In this document: positions 37,945 to 46,667 of the stretch, piece after piece
Numbering within the stretch: the first letter of the stretch is position 1
Layout of the letters: each line of letters opens with the position of its first letter
Source of the DNA: Rubrivivax sp.
Lineage (GTDB): Bacteria; Pseudomonadota; Gammaproteobacteria; Burkholderiales; Burkholderiaceae_C
Assembly: GCA_019635315.1 (NCBI GenBank)
Contig: JAHBZT010000001.1
Coordinates: forward strand, 1,596,001-1,660,000
DNA length: 64,000 nucleotides
Direction of reading: 5' to 3'
Notes under the pieces: model-generated
Database searches by the model: none
Told to the model about the DNA's origin: nothing
What the model saw: only the letters and a program-made list of their open reading frames with translations
Program-made: the position numbers and the translations under genes

Positions 37945-39324
37945 ATGCAGACCGAACACTTCGACGCCATCGTCGTCGGCGCCGGCCAGGCCGGCCCGGC
38001 GATCGCCGCACGCTGCAGCCGCGAGGGCCTGCGCACCGCCGTCATCGAGCGCGACCACTTCGGCGGCACCTGCGTCAACGTCGGCTGCGTGCCGACCAAG
38101 ACGCTGGTGGCCACGGCGCGCGCGGTCCAGCTGGCAAGGCGCGGCGCCGAGTTCGGCTTCGACACCGGTCCGCTGCGCGTGGACATGGCGCGCGTGATGG
38201 CGCGCAAGGACGAGATCGTGCGCCGCTCGCGCGAGGGCGTGGCGTCCTGGCTGCGCGGGCTCGCGCACACCGAGGTGATCGCCGGTGAGGCCCGCTTCGT
38301 TGCCCCGCGCACGCTGGCCGTCGGCGAGCGCAGGCTGCAGGCGTCGCGCATCTTCCTGAACGTCGGCGGGCGCGCGCTGCACCCGCCGTTGCCGGGCAGC
38401 GAGGGCCTGCCGCTGCTCGACAACGTCTCGGTGCTGGCGCTGGACGAGGTGCCCGGGCACCTGGTCGTCGTCGGCGGCAGCTACATCGGCCTGGAGTTCG
38501 CGCAGATGATGCGCCGCTTCGGCGCCGCGGTGACGGTGGTCGAGCGTTCGCCGCGCCTGCTGCCGCGCGAGGACGAGGACATCGCCGCCGGCGTGCGCGC
38601 CGTGCTCGAGGGCGAGGGCGTGCGGTTCGAGCTCGGCGCGGAGTGCATCGCGCTGGCGCGCGACGGCGGGCGCATCGCCGTCGGCGTGCGTTGCGAGGGC
38701 GAGGCGCCGCGCATCGCCGGCAGCCACGTGCTGATGGCCGTCGGCCGCGTGCCGAATACCGACGGCCTGGGTCTGGACGCCGCCGGCATCGCGACCGACG
38801 AACGCGGCCACATCGTGGTCGACGAGCAGTGCCGCAGCAGCGCCGAGGGCGTGTGGGCGGTCGGCGACTGCAACGGCCGCGGCGGCTTCACGCACACGGC
38901 GTGGAACGACCACGAGATCGTGGTCGCCAACCTGTTCGACGGCCAGGCGCGGCGCATCGGCGAGCGCATTCCCTGCTACGCGCTGTTCACCGACCCGCCG
39001 CTGGCGCGCATCGGCAGCAACGAGGACGAGGCCCGGCGCAGCGGCCGCCGGCTGCTGCGCGCGAAGATGCCGATGCAGCGCGTGGGCCGTGCGCGCGAGG
39101 CCGGCGAGACGCAGGGCTTCATGAAGGTGCTGGTCGACGCCCACACGCGCCAGCTGCTCGGCGCCTCGCTGCTGGGACTGGCGGCCGACGAAGTCGTGCA
39201 CGGCCTGCTCGACATGATGGCCGCCGGCCAGCCGGTGGACCGCATCGTGCGCACGGTGCCCATCCACCCCACGGTCAGCGAGCTGGTGCCCACGCTGCTG
39301 CAGCAGCTCGCGCCCTGGCCCTGA
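37945..39324 (+). CDS. mercuric reductase/dihydrolipoamide dehydrogenase-like flavoprotein
   Basis: 459 aa; GAGGAG precedes ATG 37945. FAD-binding VVGAGQAGPAIAARC, redox-active disulfide GTCVNVGCVPTK, NAD(P)-binding VVVGGSYIGLEFAQ and the C-terminal dimerization domain (HPTVSELVPTLLQ) are intact. It lacks the N-terminal heavy-metal domain and the C-terminal Cys pair of true MerA, so mercury reduction is doubtful. Substrate unknown. Its stop codon directly abuts the stop of the convergent ABC permease gene, leaving no room for a terminator. A link to the adjacent selenium genes is possible but unproven. Confidence 0.88.
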   Translation: MQTEHFDAIVVGAGQAGPAIAARCSREGLRTAVIERDHFGGTCVNVGCVPTKTLVATARAVQLARRGAEFGFDTGPLRVDMARVMARKDEIVRRSREGVASWLRGLAHTEVIAGEARFVAPRTLAVGERRLQASRIFLNVGGRALHPPLPGSEGLPLLDNVSVLALDEVPGHLVVVGGSYIGLEFAQMMRRFGAAVTVVERSPRLLPREDEDIAAGVRAVLEGEGVRFELGAECIALARDGGRIAVGVRCEGEAPRIAGSHVLMAVGRVPNTDGLGLDAAGIATDERGHIVVDEQCRSSAEGVWAVGDCNGRGGFTHTAWNDHEIVVANLFDGQARRIGERIPCYALFTDPPLARIGSNEDEARRSGRRLLRAKMPMQRVGRAREAGETQGFMKVLVDAHTRQLLGASLLGLAADEVVHGLLDMMAAGQPVDRIVRTVPIHPTVSELVPTLLQQLAPWP

Positions 39325-40152
39325 TCAGCGCGTCAGCAGGCGGCGCGCACCCTGGCTCGCGGCGTCCACCAGCGCCACCAGCAGCAGCATCGCGGCCAGC
39401 ACGGTGGCCGTCTTGTCCATGTGGAACAGGCCCATGTGGAAGACCAGCAGCTGGCCCAGGCCGCCGGCGCCGACGACGCCCAGCACGGCCGCGGCGCGGA
39501 TGTTGTTCTCCCAGCGGTACAGCGCATAGCTGGTCAGCTGCGGCAGCACCTGCGGCAGCGTCGCGTAGGCGAAGACGCGCGTGCCGCCCACGCCCTGCGC
39601 GCGCAGCGCGTCGGCCGGCCCGGGCGGGGCATTCTCGATCGCCTCGGCGAACAGGCGACCGAGCACGCCGGTGGTGTGCAGCGCCAGCGCCATCGTGCCG
39701 GCGAAGGGCCCCAGCCCGGCGGCGATCAGCAGCAGCGCGGCCCACACCAGCTCGGGCACCGAGCGCAGCGCGTTGAGCAGCAGCCGCGTCGGCGCGCGGC
39801 CCCAGGCGCGGTCGCCGGCGTGGCGGCGGCTGGCCGGCAGCGCCAGCAGCAGCCCGGCCGCCGCGGCGAGCACGGTGCCCAGCAGCGACATCGCCAGCGT
39901 CTCCCAGGCCGCGACCGCCACGCGCTGCAGGAAGGCCGGCGCGAGGTCCGGCGGGAAGAACTCGGCGACGAAGCGGCCCATGCTGCGCGCCGCGTCGAGC
40001 GAGAACAGCTGCGCCCATTGCAGGTCCAGCGTCCAGAAGCTGGCCACCACCAGCACGAGCACGGCGGCGACGAACCAGCAGGCCTTGCAGCGCGCGTCGA
40101 ACAGCGGCGGCGGCAGCCGGTACGGCGGGTTGGCGGCGCTCGGTCGTTTCAT
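39325..40152 (-). CDS. PhnE-like ABC permease, second copy (putative selenium oxyanion uptake)
   Basis: 275 aa, six predicted helices. N-terminal CKACWF, permease loop TRVFAYATLPQVLPQLTSYA and GVVGAGGLGQLL place it in the PhnE family. It is the last gene of a senA-phnD-phnC-phnE-phnE run. The 71-bp gap to the first permease holds no clear signal. See the binding-protein entry for why selenium rather than phosphonate is favoured. Confidence 0.88.
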   Translation of the reverse strand: MKRPSAANPPYRLPPPLFDARCKACWFVAAVLVLVVASFWTLDLQWAQLFSLDAARSMGRFVAEFFPPDLAPAFLQRVAVAAWETLAMSLLGTVLAAAAGLLLALPASRRHAGDRAWGRAPTRLLLNALRSVPELVWAALLLIAAGLGPFAGTMALALHTTGVLGRLFAEAIENAPPGPADALRAQGVGGTRVFAYATLPQVLPQLTSYALYRWENNIRAAAVLGVVGAGGLGQLLVFHMGLFHMDKTATVLAAMLLLVALVDAASQGARRLLTR

Positions 40153-40223
40153 GGTCCTGCTGCGCGCTCAGAAGTCTTGAAAGCACCCAGGGTGCCGGGC
40201 ATCGTGGGTCCTTTCACACCGTC

Positions 40224-41066
40224 TCATCCCAGCGCACGGCGCAGCCCGCCGCTGACGCGGTCGGCGAGCGCGACCAGCGCGACGAAGACGAGCAGCAGCG
40301 TCGCGACCTCGCCGCCGACGAACATCTTCATCGAGTTGTCCAGCTGTTGGCCCAGCCCGCCGGCGCCGACGAAGCCCAGCACCACCGACGAGCGGATCGC
40401 GCATTCCCAGCGGTAGACGGTGTAGGAGGTCAGCTCGGCGGCATTCGCCGGCAGCAGCCCGTAGGCGAAGGCCTGCAGGCGGCCGCTTCCGTTGCGCAGC
40501 AGGGTCTCGGCGGGCTGCGACTCGCCGCTTTCCAGGATCTCGCCGTAGACCTTGCCCAGCATGCCGGCGTAGGTCAGCGCGATCGCCAGCACGCCGGCCG
40601 TCGGCCCGAGGCCGACGACGCGCACGAAGACCAGCGCCCACACCAGCTCGGGCACGCTGCGCAGCACGACGAGCGTCCAGCGCACGACCTGGCGCAGCCA
40701 GAACGGCCCGCGCGCCATGCGGCCGCTCAGCGCCGACACCGACAGCGTGCGCACCGACGCCAGCGCCAGCGGCACCGCCAGCAGCAGCGCCAGCGTGACG
40801 CCGGCGGTGGCGATCGCCACCGTGCGCCAGGTCTCGCGCGCGACCAGGGCCAGGAAGTCGCGCTCCAGCGCCAGCGGCCAGAAGTCGGCCAGGAAGCGCG
40901 CGCTGACCTGCAGGTTGTCGGGCGCGAACAGCACCCAGGGCCTGAACTCGGTGGCCACCGCCAGCGGCCACAGCAGCACCAGCGCGGCCAGCGTCCAGAA
41001 CAGCCGCCGCTGCCAGGCCGGGTCGCGGTCCGGCGCGCGGCGCAGCGGCAGCGCGCTCGTGCTCAA
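40224..41066 (-). CDS. PhnE-like ABC permease, first copy
   Basis: About 280 aa from TTG 41066, with AGGAG 9 nt upstream. Permease loop LQAFAYGLLPANAAELTSYT and GFVGAGGLGQQL. The two permeases presumably form a heterodimer. Upstream in the 49-bp gap a short frame (MPTPPAAQEPAA) ends with a TGA overlapping this TTG; it could couple translation or be chance. No ATG start exists near the beginning of the domain. Confidence 0.85.
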   Translation of the reverse strand: MSTSALPLRRAPDRDPAWQRRLFWTLAALVLLWPLAVATEFRPWVLFAPDNLQVSARFLADFWPLALERDFLALVARETWRTVAIATAGVTLALLLAVPLALASVRTLSVSALSGRMARGPFWLRQVVRWTLVVLRSVPELVWALVFVRVVGLGPTAGVLAIALTYAGMLGKVYGEILESGESQPAETLLRNGSGRLQAFAYGLLPANAAELTSYTVYRWECAIRSSVVLGFVGAGGLGQQLDNSMKMFVGGEVATLLLVFVALVALADRVSGGLRRALG

Positions 41067-41115
41067 GCGGCGGGCTCCTGTGCGGCCGGGGGTGTCGGCA
41101 TGTCGTCGCGGCGGC

Positions 41116-41946
41116 TCAGCGGCAGTGCATTGCCGCCGCCGGCGGCGGGGCCGGCGGGGCGTCGGGGACGGGCGCGGCGCCCTGCAGCTCGTGCTCGTGC
41201 TGCGCATACAGCGCCGCCAGGTGCTCGCGCGTGACCTGCGCGGCCGGCAGGTCGAAGGCCAGCGCACCGTCGCGCAGGCCGACGATGCGCGGAAAGTGCG
41301 CCAGCGCCATGTCGACCTGGTGCAGCGTGGCCAGCAGCGTGACGCCGCGCTCGCGCGCCACCGCCACCAGCGTGGTGATGGCCTGCTGCGCCCGCGCCGG
41401 GTCCAGCGACGACAGCGGTTCGTCGACCAGCCACAGCCCGGCCGGTGCCAGCAGCGCGCGCGCCAGACCCACGCGCTGGCGCTCGCCGCCGCTCAGGCGG
41501 TCGACGCGCTCGAACAGCTTCTCGGCGAGGTCGAAGCGCTCCAGCGCGGCATGGGCAGCCGGGATGTCGCTCGGGTAGAACAGCGAACGCAGGCTGGCCG
41601 CCAGGCTCATCGCCGGCAGCCGCCCGGCGAGCACCGCGGTGACGACACGCTGGCGCGGCGGCAGCGGCGGCACCTGCGGCGCCAGGAACAGGCAGCCGCG
41701 CAGGCGCTGCAGCGCCGGCCGCGACAGCGTCCACGGGTCGATGCCGTCGAGCCGCAGGCCACCCTGCGCCGGCCGCAGCGCGCAGGCCGCGGCCTGCAGC
41801 AGCGTGGTCTTGCCGGCGCCGGAAGGCCCGATCACCGCCAGCAGCTCGCCGGCGGCGAGCTGCAGCGTCAGCGGCCGCAGCGCCGGCGCGGCGCCGCTGC
41901 GCGCCGCCGGGTGGCGCACCGCCAGGGCCGCGAGCTCGATGCGCAA
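41116..41946 (-). CDS. PhnC-like ABC transporter ATPase
   Basis: 276 aa from TTG 41946, which has GGAGG 4 nt upstream. Walker A GPSGAGKTTL, signature LSGGERQRVGLARALL and Walker B LWLVDEPLSSLD are intact. It energises the two PhnE-like permeases. The domain starts within a few residues of the TTG, so the unusual start codon is well supported. It lies 26 bp after the binding-protein gene. Confidence 0.92.
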   Translation of the reverse strand: MRIELAALAVRHPAARSGAAPALRPLTLQLAAGELLAVIGPSGAGKTTLLQAAACALRPAQGGLRLDGIDPWTLSRPALQRLRGCLFLAPQVPPLPPRQRVVTAVLAGRLPAMSLAASLRSLFYPSDIPAAHAALERFDLAEKLFERVDRLSGGERQRVGLARALLAPAGLWLVDEPLSSLDPARAQQAITTLVAVARERGVTLLATLHQVDMALAHFPRIVGLRDGALAFDLPAAQVTREHLAALYAQHEHELQGAAPVPDAPPAPPPAAAMHCR

Positions 41947-41972
41947 GCCGCCTCCGCCGACGACGCGCGGCC

Positions 41973-42848
41973 TCAGAACAGCCCCGCGCTCTTGCCGGCC
42001 GCTTCCAGGCCCTGGTAGTTCTCGGGCCGCGTCTCGATGTAGCGCGTGGCGCGGTTCAGGCGCAGGATCTCGGCCTGCTCGGGCCGCGCCGGGTCCAGCG
42101 CCAGCAGCGCGGCCTGGATGCGCTCGCGCAGCGCCGCCGGCATGTCGGCGTGCACCGACCAGTTGTAGTTGTAGAACGGCGGCGTCGTGAAGAAGACGTC
42201 GACCTCCGCGGTGTCGACGCGCTTCTCGTCGACGAACTTGCGCCACACCGTGATGTCCAGCGCCGCCGCGTCGACGCGGCCGCTGACCACCGAGGCGATC
42301 GTCGCGTCGTGCGCGCCGCTGTAGGCGATGCGGCGGAAGTCCTTCTCGGGGTCGATGCCGGCCTGCAGCAGGTTGCTGCGCGGCATCAGGTGGCCCGAGG
42401 TGCTGCTCGGCGAGCCGAACGAGACCTGCTTGCCCTTCAGGTCGGCCAGCGTGCGGATGCCCGAGCCGGTCTTCGCGATGAAGACCGATCGGAAGCGGGT
42501 GTCCTCCTCGCGCTGCGCGATCGGGATCACGCGGCCGCCCGAGCGCTTGTTCGCCTGCACGTAGGTCACGCCGCCGAACCACACGAGGTCGACCCGCTTG
42601 TTGACCAGGGCCTCGACGGCGGCCGGGTAGTCGCTGACCGGCGTGAACTCGACCTTCATGCCCAGCTGCTGTTCCAGGTAGGCGGCCAGCGGCGTGAACT
42701 TGCGCACCTGCTCGGTGGCCGCCTCCTCGGGGATCGTCGTCACGCGCAGCACCGCCTGCGCGTGCGCCGCGGCGGCCGCGAAGAGCAGCAGCGCCGCGAG
42801 CAGCGCTGCCAGCAGGGACGGGAGGTTCAGGGGCCGGCGTGCAGGCAT
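41973..42848 (-). CDS. PhnD-like periplasmic binding protein, putative selenate/selenite type
   Basis: 291 aa; AGGAGCT precedes ATG 42848. Signal peptide to about residue 31 (AAAHAQA). The binding core includes TTIPEEAATEQVRKF, VDLVWFGGVTYVQA and FGSPSSTSGHLMP. Phosphonate-binding relatives share the fold. A named subgroup of this family is annotated as putative selenate ABC binding protein because it travels with selenium genes, and here the gene lies directly downstream of senA. No C-P lyase or other phosphonate gene is in the window. The specificity assignment is inference from context. The 207-bp gap to senA shows no hairpin that I can support. Confidence 0.85.
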   Translation of the reverse strand: MPARRPLNLPSLLAALLAALLLFAAAAAHAQAVLRVTTIPEEAATEQVRKFTPLAAYLEQQLGMKVEFTPVSDYPAAVEALVNKRVDLVWFGGVTYVQANKRSGGRVIPIAQREEDTRFRSVFIAKTGSGIRTLADLKGKQVSFGSPSSTSGHLMPRSNLLQAGIDPEKDFRRIAYSGAHDATIASVVSGRVDAAALDITVWRKFVDEKRVDTAEVDVFFTTPPFYNYNWSVHADMPAALRERIQAALLALDPARPEQAEILRLNRATRYIETRPENYQGLEAAGKSAGLF

Positions 42849-43055
42849 GGGGAGCTCCTTCGGGCGGTGGCCAGGGGGTCTTCGCCGCGCGGCAAGAGCC
42901 GGGGCGCCGAGCGGCGACTGTAGCCACCCCGGGCGGTGCACGCCGGCGCCGGGGCATGTGGCCGGCGCGGGCCCGGCGCCATGGCAGGTGGCGGCGCGGT
43001 GGGCCTGGTCGCTGGCGCAGGTGCGGCGCGGCGCCCGTTGCAGCGCCTCAGCGCC

Positions 43056-44300
43056 TCAGCGCGCACAGCTGCGCAGGCCGGCCGGCACGTCGTCGCGGTG
43101 GGCGGGAAAGTAGTTGCGGTAGCGCGGGTGGGCCAGCCGCGGCTGCGTCATGAACGAGGCGCCGCGCAGCACCGGGCGGCCGTCGAACCAGGGCGCCGAA
43201 TAGTCGCGGTAGGGATGCGGCCGGAAGCCGGGGTAGGGTGCGAAGGGGCTCGCGGTCCACTCCCAGACCGCGCCCCAGCTAAAGGCCTGCGGCGCCGCGA
43301 ACGCGGCGCGTTCCCACTCGGCCTCGGTGGGCAGCCGGCGGCCGGACCAGCGGCACCAGGCCTCGGCCTCGAAGGCGCTCAGGTGACAGGCCGCCAGGCG
43401 GCGGTCCAGCGGCTGCCAGGCGCCGGCACGCCATTGCAGCCAGCCGCCGCCGTCGCGGCGCAGATAGCGCGGCGCGTCGCGGCCCGTTGCCTGCCGCCAG
43501 CGCCAGCCGGCGTCGCTCCACCAGTGCGGCTGGTCGTAGCCGCCGTCGTCGGCGAAGGGCAGGAATTCGGCCCAGCGCAGCACCTGGGCGTCGATCTCGG
43601 TGGCGTCCAGCGCCACGGCCTGTCCGTGCAGTTCGTTGTCGAAGGCGAAGCCGGCTTCGCCGCCGCTGCCCAGCGACCACGCGCCGGCCGGCAGCCGCAG
43701 CGGCGGCGGCGGCTCGGGCAGCGGCTGCGGCTGCCAGCGCGCGTCGGCGATCGGCACGCCCAGCGACTGCGCCATGTACAGCGCCGCCTCGTGGTGCAAG
43801 TCCTCGTGCAGCAGCGCGAGGCGGAAGAAGTACAGCGCCTCGTCGCCGGCGTCGGCCGGCAGCGCGGCCAGCAGGTCCAGCGTCTGCGCGAGCCCGCGCC
43901 CGAGGTCGGCCAGCGTCGTCTCGGCATCGGGCAGCGGCAGCGACCAGCGACGGTCGTGCGGCACGCGGCCGGAGTCGTAGAGCGCGTCGGCGCCGTCGCG
44001 CAGCGGCGCCAGGCGCGGGCCGTCGGGGTCGGCGCGCGGGCCCAGCGCACGCGCCGGAAAACGCGCCAGCCACCAGCTCTGGAACCAGCCGACATGGCCC
44101 AGTTCCCACAGCGGCGGGTTCAGTTCGGCGCGCGGCGGCACCTGCAGCGCCGGCCGCGCGGCGCGCCAGGCCGCGAAGGTGGCCAGCGTGTCGCGGCGTG
44201 CCGCCTGCAGCAGCCGCGCCAGTTCGGCCGCGCCGCCGCGGCGCGCGGCCAGCGCGGGGGCCGCGACCGGCGCGGCCGCGGTTAGGCTCTGGGCGTGCAT
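43056..44300 (-). CDS. senA: selenoneine synthase SenA (EgtB-like sulfoxide synthase family)
   Basis: 414 aa. N-terminal DinB-like domain with the non-heme iron facial triad His69 (WELGHVGWF), His165 and His169 (HEDLHHE). The C-terminal formylglycine-generating-enzyme-like domain ends RGASFMTQPRLAHPRYRNYF. EgtB and SenA share this plan; adjacency to SenB and SelD makes SenA the better call. SenA joins selenium from a selenosugar to hercynine. Its start codon overlaps that of divergent senB by 6 bp. A hercynine-forming EgtD is not in the window. The start could be slightly internal, since the first 20 residues are Ala-rich and poorly conserved-looking. Confidence 0.88.
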   Translation of the reverse strand: MHAQSLTAAAPVAAPALAARRGGAAELARLLQAARRDTLATFAAWRAARPALQVPPRAELNPPLWELGHVGWFQSWWLARFPARALGPRADPDGPRLAPLRDGADALYDSGRVPHDRRWSLPLPDAETTLADLGRGLAQTLDLLAALPADAGDEALYFFRLALLHEDLHHEAALYMAQSLGVPIADARWQPQPLPEPPPPLRLPAGAWSLGSGGEAGFAFDNELHGQAVALDATEIDAQVLRWAEFLPFADDGGYDQPHWWSDAGWRWRQATGRDAPRYLRRDGGGWLQWRAGAWQPLDRRLAACHLSAFEAEAWCRWSGRRLPTEAEWERAAFAAPQAFSWGAVWEWTASPFAPYPGFRPHPYRDYSAPWFDGRPVLRGASFMTQPRLAHPRYRNYFPAHRDDVPAGLRSCAR

Positions 44301-45272
44301 CGTCCGTCCCTCGTCCTCGTCACGCCGGCGCTGGCCGACGCCAACAACGGCAACTGGCAGACTGCCCGCCGCTGGCAGCGCCTGCTGGCCCCAGCTTACC
44401 GCGTGCGCGTGACCGGCCATTGGGACCGCGGCGACGAGGCGATGATGATCGCGCTGCATGCGCGGCGCTCCGCAGCCTCGGTCGCGGCCTGGCGGGCGGC
44501 CCACCCGGCGCGGCCGCTCGTGCTGGTGCTGACCGGCACCGACCTGTACCGCGACATCGACGTCGACGCCGCGGCGCAGCGTTCGCTGCACGCCGCCGAC
44601 GTGCTGGTCGTGCTCAACGAGCGCGGCCCGCTGCAGCTGCCGCCGGCGCTGCGCGCGCGCTGCCATGTCGTGCTGCAGTCCTGCCCGGCGCGGCGGCCGC
44701 TGGCCAAGCCGGCGCGCCACCTGCGCGCGCTGATGGTCGGCCACCTGCGCGACGAGAAGGACCCGCTGACCTACCTGCGCGCCGCTGCGCGGCTGGCCGC
44801 GCGCACGGACATCCGGCTGGACCACGTCGGCGCCGCGCTGGACCCCGCGCTCGGCGCCGCCGCCGCGGCGCTCGCGGCGCGCCAGCCGCGCTACCGCTGG
44901 CTGGGGGCGCTGCCGCATGGCGCGGTGCGCCGGCGCATCCAGCAGGCGCATGTGCTGGTGCATGCCAGCCGCATCGAGGGCGGCGCGCATGCCGTGATCG
45001 AGGCCCTGCGCAGCGGCACGCCGGTCGTCGCGTCGGCGATCGACGGCAACCTGGGCCTGCTCGGCGCGGACTGGCCGGCGGTCTTCGCCCCAGGCGACGA
45101 CGCCGCGCTGGCGGCCCTGCTCGAGCGCGCGCGCGACGATGCCGATATGCTGCCGGCCCTGCAGGCCCGCGCCGCGGCGCGCGCACCGCTGTTCGCACCG
45201 GCGGCCGAGGCGGCCGCGCTGCGGCGCGTGGTCGACGGCCTGCTGACCCCACCCGACGGAGCCCGCCCATGA
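44295..45272 (+). CDS. senB: selenosugar synthase SenB (glycosyltransferase-like)
   Basis: 325 aa from GTG 44295. The N-terminus LVLVTPALADANNGNWQTA and the C-terminal GT4-type segment SRIEGGAHAVIEALRSGTPV match SenB, which transfers selenium from selenophosphate to a UDP-sugar to give a selenosugar. A -10-like TAGGCT (44283-44288) ends 6 nt before the GTG, so the message may be leaderless. The stop overlaps the selD start (ATGA), giving a senB-selD operon divergent from senA. Confidence 0.9.
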   Translation: MHRPSLVLVTPALADANNGNWQTARRWQRLLAPAYRVRVTGHWDRGDEAMMIALHARRSAASVAAWRAAHPARPLVLVLTGTDLYRDIDVDAAAQRSLHAADVLVVLNERGPLQLPPALRARCHVVLQSCPARRPLAKPARHLRALMVGHLRDEKDPLTYLRAAARLAARTDIRLDHVGAALDPALGAAAAALAARQPRYRWLGALPHGAVRRRIQQAHVLVHASRIEGGAHAVIEALRSGTPVVASAIDGNLGLLGADWPAVFAPGDDAALAALLERARDDADMLPALQARAAARAPLFAPAAEAAALRRVVDGLLTPPDGARP

Positions 45273-46342
45273 ATGCCCCCGAACGCCCGGCCGAACCGCG
45301 CCTGACCTCGCTGTCGCACGGCGGCGGCTGCGGCTGCAAGATCGCCCCCGGCGTGCTGTCCGAGATCCTGAAGGGCACGACCGCGATGCCGCTGCCGCCC
45401 GAGCTGCTGGTGGGCATCGCGACCGCCGACGACGCGGCGGTGTGGATGCTCAACGACGAGCAGGCGCTGGTCGCGACGACCGACTTCTTCATGCCCATCG
45501 TCGACGACCCCTACGAATTCGGCCGCATCGCGGCGACCAACGCGATCAGCGACGTCTATGCGATGGGCGGCCGACCGATCATGGCACTGGCGCTGGTGGG
45601 CATGCCGATCGCGGTGCTGTCCACCGAGACCATCGCGCGCGTGCTGCAGGGCGGCGCCGACGTCTGCCGCGCCGCCGGCATCCCGATCGCCGGCGGTCAC
45701 ACGATCGACTCGGTGGAGGCGATCTACGGCCTCGTCGCGATGGGCCTCGTGCACCCTGACCGCGTGCGCCGCAACGCCGACGCGCGGCCGGGCGACCGCC
45801 TGGTGCTGGGCAAGCCGCTGGGCGTGGGCGTGATGAGCGCGGCGCTGAAGAAGGGCGAGCTCGGCGACGCCGGCTATGCGGCGATGATCGCGACGACGAC
45901 GAAGCTCAACACGCCGGGGCCCGACCTCGCGGCGCTGCCCGGCGTGCACGCGATCACCGACGTCACCGGCTTCGGGCTGGCCGGCCACGCGCTCGAGATG
46001 GCGCGCGGCGCCGCCTGCGAGCTGCAGCTGGACTGGCCCGCGGTGCCGCTGCTGGACGGCGTGCGCAGGCTGGCGGCGCAGGGTTTCGTGACCGGCGCCT
46101 CGGGCCGCAACTGGGCCGGCTACGGCCAGGACGTGGTGCTCCCGGCCGGCTTCGCGAACGAGGACCGCGCGCTGCTGACCGACCCGCAGACCAGCGGCGG
46201 CCTGCTCGTGTCCTGCGCGGCCGAGGCCGTGCCCGAGGTGATGGCGGTCTTCGCGCGCCACGGCTTCGCGCAGGCGGCCGAGGTCGGGCGCGTGCTCCCG
46301 CGGGCCGAGCACGTGGCGCCGCGGCTGGTCGTCAGGGCCTGA
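45269..46342 (+). CDS. selD: selenide, water dikinase (selenophosphate synthetase)
   Basis: 357 aa. Makes selenophosphate from selenide and ATP. Catalytic Cys21 and Lys24 in GGGCGCK (Cys form, not Sec); GGRPIMALALVGMP, GGHTIDS and DPQTSGGLL are intact. Corresponds to SenC in the selenoneine cluster nomenclature. Overlaps senB by 4 bp, so its product is supplied directly for selenosugar synthesis. No selA, selB or selU is present nearby, so selenocysteine use cannot be judged from this window. Confidence 0.95.
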   Translation: MNAPERPAEPRLTSLSHGGGCGCKIAPGVLSEILKGTTAMPLPPELLVGIATADDAAVWMLNDEQALVATTDFFMPIVDDPYEFGRIAATNAISDVYAMGGRPIMALALVGMPIAVLSTETIARVLQGGADVCRAAGIPIAGGHTIDSVEAIYGLVAMGLVHPDRVRRNADARPGDRLVLGKPLGVGVMSAALKKGELGDAGYAAMIATTTKLNTPGPDLAALPGVHAITDVTGFGLAGHALEMARGAACELQLDWPAVPLLDGVRRLAAQGFVTGASGRNWAGYGQDVVLPAGFANEDRALLTDPQTSGGLLVSCAAEAVPEVMAVFARHGFAQAAEVGRVLPRAEHVAPRLVVRA

Positions 46343-46363
46343 ACAGGCGACCCGGCCGCGGCC

Positions 46364-46642
46364 TCAGTTGCGCCGCGCCACCCAGTACACCGCGCCGGCT
46401 TTGCCGTAGCGTTCGGCATGCGGCTCGTCGCGCGCCAGCGTGAAGCGGTCGCCCGCGCGCAGGTGGCGCGTGGCGCCGGCGCAGGCCAGCCACAGCTCGC
46501 CCTCGGTCACGAGGGCGTCGACGGCAAACGGGTGCGTGTGCGTGTCCAGCACGGTGCCGGGCGCCCAGCGGCGCTCCAGCACCTCGTCGAAGCCGCGGCC
46601 GCGGGCGTCGGCCTCGAACTCGGCGAAGCTCGGCAGCGGCAT
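46364..46642 (-). CDS. small cupin-domain protein
   Basis: 92 aa from ATG 46642. A single cupin barrel with metal-ligand pattern HTHPF...E (residues about 35-52) and the second motif HLRAGDRFTLARDEPHAE. Substrate unknown. It lies 25 bp downstream of suhB on the same strand and converges with selD across 21 bp. Small cupins of this type are often stress or sensor proteins; nothing here decides. Confidence 0.82.
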   Translation of the reverse strand: MPLPSFAEFEADARGRGFDEVLERRWAPGTVLDTHTHPFAVDALVTEGELWLACAGATRHLRAGDRFTLARDEPHAERYGKAGAVYWVARRN

Positions 46643-46667
46643 CGCGGGCTCCGGTGGCAACGCGCGG

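Noticed and set aside
37945-39324. Genuine mercuric reductase / mercury resistance operon
   Set aside because: No merR, merT or merP neighbours, and the N-terminal metal domain and C-terminal Cys pair are missing.
41067-41115. 12-codon leader peptide gene (MPTPPAAQEPAA) before the first PhnE
   Set aside because: Too short to support as a gene; the TGA/TTG overlap may be chance. Mentioned in the permease entry.
39325-42848. Phosphonate uptake system (phnCDE) as the primary call
   Set aside because: No C-P lyase or other phosphonate gene is near, the genes are next to senA, and a known subgroup of these binding proteins is linked to selenium. Phosphonate or phosphite transport is not excluded.
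43056-44300. Ergothioneine EgtB instead of SenA
   Set aside because: EgtB shares the fold and iron triad, but egtD and the other egt genes are absent and senB and selD are adjacent.
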